Assembly: GCA_046328125.1 (NCBI GenBank)
Contig: JAXLXF010000006.1
Location: 124,001-188,000, forward strand
Reading direction: 5' to 3'
Source of the DNA: JADZEM01 sp046328125
GTDB lineage: Bacteria; Chloroflexota; UBA6077; JACCZL01
DNA: 64,000 bases
Shown: positions 59,973 to 64,000 of the stretch, piece by piece
How the letters are laid out: each line of letters opens with the position of its first letter
Position numbering within the stretch: the first letter of the stretch is position 1
The notes under the pieces: generated by a model
The model's input: only the letters and a program-made list of their open reading frames with translations
Database searches by the model: none
Told to the model about the DNA's origin: nothing
Made by a program: the position numbers and the translations under genes

Positions 59973-61180
59973 GGCGCGGTCTCTCCTTGTGTCGTGGCCG
60001 GAGCCGCGAACGGGTCGCTGAAACGCGGATCGCGCACAAACGACTCGTCGGTCAGGCTCGCCAGGAAGGCCAGCAGCGCGGCCCGGTTATCGGGCGAGAG
60101 CGGGAAGCCGACGATGAAGATGTCCTTGAGCGGGCTCAGGCGCCCGACCCCGGCGTGCGGGCCGTCAGGAATCGTGCGGCCGCCCTCGCGGTAGTGGTCC
60201 AGCACCGCGTCCAGCGTCGCGATGCTGCCGTCGTGCATGTATGGGGCGGTCAGCGCGACGTTCCGGAGGGTCGGGGTCCGGAAACGGCCCATGTGCTCGG
60301 GATTGCCGGTGACCGCCAGGATTCCGGTGTTCTGGGCCGGGTACGCCCCCCTGCCGTCCAGGTTGTAGAGCGCGGTGTTGTGGAAGGCCGCCTCGGAGAA
60401 CGCGAGCCGCTGGTGACGGATCGAGTCGGTGAGGTTGAGGCCCCCGTGGCAGTGGTGGCACTCGAAGTCCTCGCTGAAGAACAGCGCCTCGCCCCGCCTG
60501 GCTGCCTCCGAGATCGCGCTCGGGTCGCGACCGTACCGGTAGCGGTCATACGGGGAGTCGTAGGAGATCAGCGTCCGCTGGAAGCTCGCCAACGCCCGGG
60601 TCATCGTGCCGAGCGTGTACGGGTCGGCGTCAGTCGGAAACGCCGACGGGAAGAGCCGGGCGTACTCGGGATCGGTGCGGAACAGCTCGAAGATCTGCTG
60701 CTCGCGGCCGGCCAGCCCCTGCTCGACGGGCGTCTCGCCGAACAGCGGGATCAGCGCCTGCTGCTCCAGGTGCTCCAGGACCGGATTGGCCCAGGTGAGC
60801 ACCGGCAAATATCCCACGTTGGTCAGGGTCATCGTGTTACGCGGGTGAAGCTGGCCGGTGGCGCCGACCGCGACCGGCCGGCCATCCGTGAACGCCTTCT
60901 CCTGCTGGTGGCAGGTGCCGCACGACATCGTCCCATTCACGGAGAGGCGGGTGTCGTAGAACAGCCGCCGCCCGAGCTCGACCTTCTCGGGGGTCAGCGT
61001 GTTGTCGGCCGGGACCACCGGCCTGGGCAGCCAGGTCGGGAGGGAGGCATACGGATCGAGCGGGACGTCCTGCGCGGACGCCGCCCGTGGCTGGTTGAGG
61101 CTGACGAGCGCCAGGATCGACGCCACCAGCCCGACCGCGATCGCGAGGATCGCGGCCGGGCCTTGAGGCCAGCGAGACAT
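59969..61180 (-). CDS. mbnH: diheme MauG/MbnH-like cytochrome c peroxidase family protein
   Basis: 403 aa from the ATG at 61180. A signal helix (AILAIAVGLVASILALVSL) precedes the diheme domain. Heme sites are CGTCH (residues 87-91) and CHHCH in FECHHCHGG (about residue 250). RTPTLRNVALTAPYMHDGSIATLDAVLDHY (key: TLRNVxxTxPYMHDG) is the conserved distal region. In the known MbnP-MbnH pair, the diheme enzyme oxidises a Trp of the partner to kynurenine. The partner-like gene lies 29 bases upstream, so the same chemistry is likely here. Confidence 0.85.
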   Translation of the reverse strand: MSRWPQGPAAILAIAVGLVASILALVSLNQPRAASAQDVPLDPYASLPTWLPRPVVPADNTLTPEKVELGRRLFYDTRLSVNGTMSCGTCHQQEKAFTDGRPVAVGATGQLHPRNTMTLTNVGYLPVLTWANPVLEHLEQQALIPLFGETPVEQGLAGREQQIFELFRTDPEYARLFPSAFPTDADPYTLGTMTRALASFQRTLISYDSPYDRYRYGRDPSAISEAARRGEALFFSEDFECHHCHGGLNLTDSIRHQRLAFSEAAFHNTALYNLDGRGAYPAQNTGILAVTGNPEHMGRFRTPTLRNVALTAPYMHDGSIATLDAVLDHYREGGRTIPDGPHAGVGRLSPLKDIFIVGFPLSPDNRAALLAFLASLTDESFVRDPRFSDPFAAPATTQGETAP

Positions 61181-61209
61181 AGGTGGCTCCGGTCGTCCGA
61201 TGACGGTGG

Positions 61210-62166
61210 TTACTGGACTCGGAAGAGGGTCTGGCCCGGCGAGGGCGCCCCACCAAACGGCAGGCCGAAGCTGGCCATGATCGAGGCGCAGTCGCCGTCG
61301 TTCGGAGCCGACATGCAACCGAACGCCGACTCCGGCTGGTTCGTCTCGACGTTCGCGCCGGCCAGCAGTGTCTTCAGGTCGGCCACGACGACGCCGTTGG
61401 CATGATCGAAGGACGCGAATTCAACGGTCGAGCGATTCGGATTGGTACAGTCGGCCGGCGCTTGCATCATGCTTCCGGCCTGGCAACCGGTGCTTCCGAG
61501 GTGGATTGCCCACCCGGTGCTGGGGTCGGCGCCGTGACCGGCCGGGGCAGCACCATGCGGCTTCGCAGCCGCGCCATCAGGCTTCGGCATCCCCATGGCT
61601 GGCATCGCCGCGCGATCCGGCTCCAGGTCAACTCGGAAGAACTTGTAGCCCGCCTGCCAGGTCCAGAACAGCGACGTCAGGTTGAGCGGCGATGGCGCGA
61701 TCGTCGAGTCCTGGTGGTTGAGGTCGAACGGGACGCCGAGCGTGAACCGCAGGCCGGTGTAGGTGCCGGCCGGTACCGTCCCTATCACGAGGTCGCGGGT
61801 CTCCTCGGTGCCGTTGGCGCAGGGACCGTTCTTGTTCTCGAAGTCGAGCAAGGCCACATTCTGGAACTGCCAGCGCCCGTCCTGCTCCAGCGCGAGCGGC
61901 ACGGCGTTGCCGCCAGCATCGAGCAGGCTCACGTCGCTGACGTAGAAGCGGAAGTCGGACGGCAGCACGGTCGCGCCGGTGGTGCCGATGCCGCCGTAGC
62001 GCTGGCCGCAGGCGAACGGCTCCTCGCCGACCATCGCGCGGAAGTGCACCTCGACGCGCTGCGACTCCTGGGCATCGACAGCGGGAGTTGTGGGAGTGGG
62101 GACGGCGAGCAGCGTCACCAGCAGGAAGCTGCTGACAAGCACGCGCAAAGACGTACGAACGAACAC
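61210..62166 (-). CDS. mbnP: MbnP-like copper-binding protein (metallo-mystery pair, four-Cys type)
   Basis: 318 aa with a signal peptide (LVSSFLLVTLLAVPTP). EVHFRAMVGEEPFACGQRYGGIG, DFRFYVSDVSLLDAGG, a CANGTEETRDLVIG segment and LTSLFWTWQAGYKFFRVDLE are the family hallmarks, the last being the Trp-rich strand near the modified Trp. Later Cys residues (GSTGCQAGSM, PADCTNPNRS, AFGCMS, GDCAS) complete a Cys-rich protein. An inserted Met/His/Pro/Ala-rich segment (PAMGMPKPDGAAAKPHGAAP) could be an extra copper site. The partner diheme gene follows directly. Confidence 0.85.
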   Translation of the reverse strand: MFVRTSLRVLVSSFLLVTLLAVPTPTTPAVDAQESQRVEVHFRAMVGEEPFACGQRYGGIGTTGATVLPSDFRFYVSDVSLLDAGGNAVPLALEQDGRWQFQNVALLDFENKNGPCANGTEETRDLVIGTVPAGTYTGLRFTLGVPFDLNHQDSTIAPSPLNLTSLFWTWQAGYKFFRVDLEPDRAAMPAMGMPKPDGAAAKPHGAAPAGHGADPSTGWAIHLGSTGCQAGSMMQAPADCTNPNRSTVEFASFDHANGVVVADLKTLLAGANVETNQPESAFGCMSAPNDGDCASIMASFGLPFGGAPSPGQTLFRVQ

Positions 62167-62214
62167 GAGAACCCTCCAGACTGGTGAGAAGACCTCGCAG
62201 CGTCTATGACCTGG

Positions 62215-62225
62215 CCTGAATCAGG
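62215..62225. promoter_or_regulatory. palindrome upstream of the MbnP-like gene
   Basis: CCTGAATCAGG is a 5-bp palindrome around a central base, flanked by ACCTG/CAGGT partial pairing (62209-62226). It lies about 50 bases upstream of the MbnP-like start and could be an operator, but no regulator is encoded nearby. Confidence 0.3.
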
Positions 62226-62337
62226 TGCCACGGTCAGCGCTGATGCTGCTGAGTAGGCATCGACTGGGACCCCAGCGCGAGTGCGGCACGATGCGCGTCA
62301 TCGAAGACGCGCCAGAATTGACGTCCTGTCGGGAGCG

Positions 62338-62760
62338 TCAGGCCGCGACGCGCGGAGGGGGGTCGAAGACCAGGAAGTCCGGACTCGCCGGCCGGGGATC
62401 GTCGTGATTCGGCAGTCGGGTCAGCGTCGACGCTGGTGAGGGCACGATGGCGATGGCATCGCGAAAGTCACGTGCCACCTGGCCCGGGTCGGCTGCACCC
62501 GCTGGGATCGCGATGGTCAGTGCGGGGCCGGCAACGAACGACGCCTGCTCCGAAGCGGCGTCCCCAGCGTCTTCCACTGGTGCGCTCCCGTGATGGTCGT
62601 GGACGCCTAGCGACTCGTAGAACAGGTGCAGCGCGAGCTGCCCGGGAGTCGCATGACCGCCCGCCAACCAGGACCGAGCACTGGCCGCGTCGGACACGAC
62701 GATGCTGGCGACGACACACATCACCGCCAACAGCAGTCCCGGGCTCCGACGCATCTTCAT
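62338..62760 (-). CDS. small exported His-rich protein, type I (copy 3)
   Basis: 140 aa from the ATG at 62760. The N-terminal helix (GLLLAVMCVVASIVVSDAAS) precedes the type I core AGGHATPGQLALHLFYESLG and the cluster GVHDHHGSAP. The tail is FDPPPRVAA. It lies 172 bases upstream of the MbnP-like gene on the same strand and has its own extended -10 motif. It is divergent to a type II gene, the only place where the two families face each other. Confidence 0.8.
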   Translation of the reverse strand: MKMRRSPGLLLAVMCVVASIVVSDAASARSWLAGGHATPGQLALHLFYESLGVHDHHGSAPVEDAGDAASEQASFVAGPALTIAIPAGAADPGQVARDFRDAIAIVPSPASTLTRLPNHDDPRPASPDFLVFDPPPRVAA

Positions 62761-62785
62761 GAGCGGGTCACATTCCGTATGGCGT

Positions 62786-62794
62786 AGGATAGCA
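62786..62794 (-). promoter_or_regulatory. extended -10 promoter motif of type I copy 3
   Basis: The minus strand reads TGCTATCCT, identical to the two other type I genes, 25 bases before the start codon. Confidence 0.55.
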
Positions 62795-62884
62795 CGAGCG
62801 CTGTCAGCATCCGCGAGGCCGGCTGGACGCCATTCGGATCGAGAATCCCCGCGTATTCTGGGTCGGGGAGGGTGGCTCACGGAC

Positions 62885-63310
62885 ATGGCTACTGCCCGGG
62901 CAGGGGTGGCGCGCCCGTACCGGCGCTGGATAGGCGTTGTCGCGATCGCGGTCGTCCTGGCGCTGCCGCTCGTGACGCCCGTCGATGGCGCGCGGGTATC
63001 GCGTGACCATGCCCTCCAGTTCGTCCACCCAATCTTCCCCCACTTCCATGAGCACGCCCACGAGCCGGACGCTGCGTCGGTCGGACGTGCCTGGGGCTCG
63101 GAAGCTGTGGCATCGATGCTTGCTGTGACATCGGCCGGGCCGGCCGGCGCCGGCCCTGGCGCCGCGAGCCAGAGCATGCTCGCCGCGGCCTTACCGTTGC
63201 TGCTCGTGGCTCGATGGTCGCGTGGGATGCGCCTTCATGGCGGGCGGGTCTCGGATCAATACCGGCTGTCCGTCCCGACGGGACCGCCTCGGGGAAGTCT
63301 CCTCGCCTGA
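62885..63310 (+). CDS. small exported His-rich protein, type II (copy 4)
   Basis: 141 aa from the ATG at 62885. The N-terminal helix (WIGVVAIAVVLALPLVTPVDG) leads into SRDHALQFVHPIFPHFHEHAHEPD, the most His-rich form of the type II core. A second hydrophobic segment (SMLAAALPLLLVARW) follows; the tail has PTGPPRGS rather than PPPR. A TATTCT at 62852-62857 could be its -10. It precedes the CopC/CopD gene on the same strand. Confidence 0.72.
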   Translation: MATARAGVARPYRRWIGVVAIAVVLALPLVTPVDGARVSRDHALQFVHPIFPHFHEHAHEPDAASVGRAWGSEAVASMLAVTSAGPAGAGPGAASQSMLAAALPLLLVARWSRGMRLHGGRVSDQYRLSVPTGPPRGSLLA

Positions 63311-63390
63311 TCGACGGCCGCATAGTGCGGCCTCCTGTTGTCCCACGACCCATTCGCGGCGGCATTCGAACGATCTGCGAAGGAGCTCCC

Positions 63391-63429
63391 ATGCCTCTCA
63401 CGACGGCGCCTGATGTGCGGCGCGGCTGA
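63391..63429 (+). CDS. possible 12-residue leader ORF before the CopC/CopD gene
   Basis: ATG at 63391 with a strong AAGGAG 6 bases upstream encodes MPLTTAPDVRRG and stop. It overlaps the candidate ATG (63413) of the CopC/CopD gene in another frame. Either it is a coupling or leader peptide, or a frameshift separates the true start from the gene. Confidence 0.3.
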   Translation: MPLTTAPDVRRG

Positions 63430-64000
63430 TCGCCGCCTAACTTGCTGTCAGGCCACACGGCATTTGCGCTGGCTGACCCTGCTCGTGGTCGTCCTGTGGG
63501 TGACGCTCTGGACGGCTGACGTGGGTACGGCGATGGCCCGCGCCCGCATCGAGCGCGCGGCGCCGGCCCCGAACGCCGTCCTATCTCAGTCTCCGCGCCA
63601 GATTGAGATCGTGTTCAGCGAAGAACTGGAGGCGCGTTTCAGAGAGATCGCTGTCTGGAACGCGGGCGGTCGTCGCGTGGAGACGGGGCCGCTCCGGGCT
63701 TCTGGCGGACAGCGGCGCGCGCTCGCCCTCGATGTTCCGACCCTGGCGGACGCGACCTACACCGTCTCGTGGAAGACGTTCTCTGCCATCGACGGGCAGA
63801 CCGCCGCTGGATCCTACCGGTTCGCCGTCGGAGTCGGTCAGAGTCCGGAGGCCTCGACGCTGACGGCCGCGACACAGGACGGTGCGTCGCCGGAGTGGGT
63901 ATTTGCCGTCATCCGCTGGCTGACCTACCTCTCGACGGCCGTGCTGATCGGCGTCGTGCCCTACGTCTGCTGGATCGCCGCCCCAGTTCTCCGGAGCGCT
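63413..64000 (+). CDS. CopC domain with start of CopD membrane part, 3' end outside window
   Basis: The frame is open from an ATG at 63413 (a TTG at 63464 is possible) to the window end, 196 codons. A signal helix (LTLLVVVLWVTLWTADVG) ends near AMA. The CopC beta-sandwich reads RAAPAPNAVLSQSPRQIEIVFSEELE (key: APAPNAVLSQSP), then YTVSWKTFSAIDGQTAAGSYRF. The usual mature N-terminal His ligand and the Asp-Gly-His are replaced (Arg; DGQ), so the copper site is altered. A membrane helix (LSTAVLIGVVPYVCWIAAP) begins the CopD part. Confidence 0.85.
   Translation, partial: MCGAADRRLTCCQATRHLRWLTLLVVVLWVTLWTADVGTAMARARIERAAPAPNAVLSQSPRQIEIVFSEELEARFREIAVWNAGGRRVETGPLRASGGQRRALALDVPTLADATYTVSWKTFSAIDGQTAAGSYRFAVGVGQSPEASTLTAATQDGASPEWVFAVIRWLTYLSTAVLIGVVPYVCWIAAPVLRSA

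Noticed and set aside
59987..61405. 472-codon open frame on + opposite the diheme enzyme
   Set aside because: The minus strand encodes two CxxCH hemes and conserved diheme motifs; the + frame is a shadow.
1..64000. CRISPR arrays, rRNA or tRNA genes, insertion sequences with transposases
   Set aside because: No regularly spaced direct repeats, no cloverleaf with CCA-type end and no transposase or integrase motif were found on either strand.

Overview
The window is GC-rich bacterial DNA in two very different halves. Several things point to a Chloroflexota (Thermomicrobia-like) chromosome carrying an integrated element: many family-5 solute-binding lipoproteins and Tat-exported binding proteins with Ala/Pro/Ser linkers, no sign of outer-membrane receptors next to the metal transporters, SCO1/CopC/CopD/VKOR genes, and frequent GTG/TTG starts with 4-base stop/start overlaps. 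This placement is an inference; there is no rRNA or housekeeping marker here to confirm it.

Bases 1-21.8 kb (all genes on +) are a DNA-metabolism module typical of a large plasmid or integrative element. It holds a coiled-coil protein cut by the window edge, a UvrD-like helicase, a short DnaG-like primase, SSB, a RadC/JAB protein, and an AAA protein with altered Walker motifs followed by DUF1257 and DUF2997 proteins. Next come a radical-SAM protein, a TGT/DpdA-like protein, a Mom-like GNAT protein, an element-encoded DnaN sliding clamp and a PRTRC-type ubiquitin-like cassette (Ub-like protein, E2-like protein B, JAMM protein A, ThiF/E1-like). A DUF6094-like methyltransferase and an SNF2-type helicase end the module. 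Four of these proteins carry terminal pentapeptides or hexapeptides that look like beta-clamp-binding motifs, which suggests they work tethered to the element's own clamp. Most breaks between genes hold a perfect 8-13 bp inverted repeat of unrelated sequence. The module ends at a clear intrinsic terminator (about 21.82-21.87 kb).

Bases 21.87-23.03 kb are a decayed boundary with a frameshifted remnant of a dipeptide-type ABC permease.

Bases 23.0-64 kb are a transport and metal/redox region, mostly on the minus strand. It contains four dipeptide/nickel-type ABC systems (two of them back to back behind a SCO1 gene), and two FecBCD-type metal-chelate ABC systems. One of these is fused operonically to an MbnP/MbnH (copper protein/diheme enzyme) pair; the other is linked to a CbiX-like protein with a ferredoxin tail. 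Thiol-redox proteins (VKOR-thioredoxin, DsbA-like, DsbB-like), CopC and a CopC-CopD-cytochrome c fusion, a DJ-1/PfpI protein, a polysaccharide deacetylase, three class I methyltransferases and a GNAT enzyme complete it.

Scattered through this half are seven small exported His-rich proteins in two paralogous families. Type I has three copies with the core HxTPxQxALH...YExLGxH. Type II has four copies with the core HPxFPHxH. Most end in a PPPR tail. They lie next to copper genes and copies share promoter-like motifs, so they are the best candidates here for an undescribed metal-handling system.
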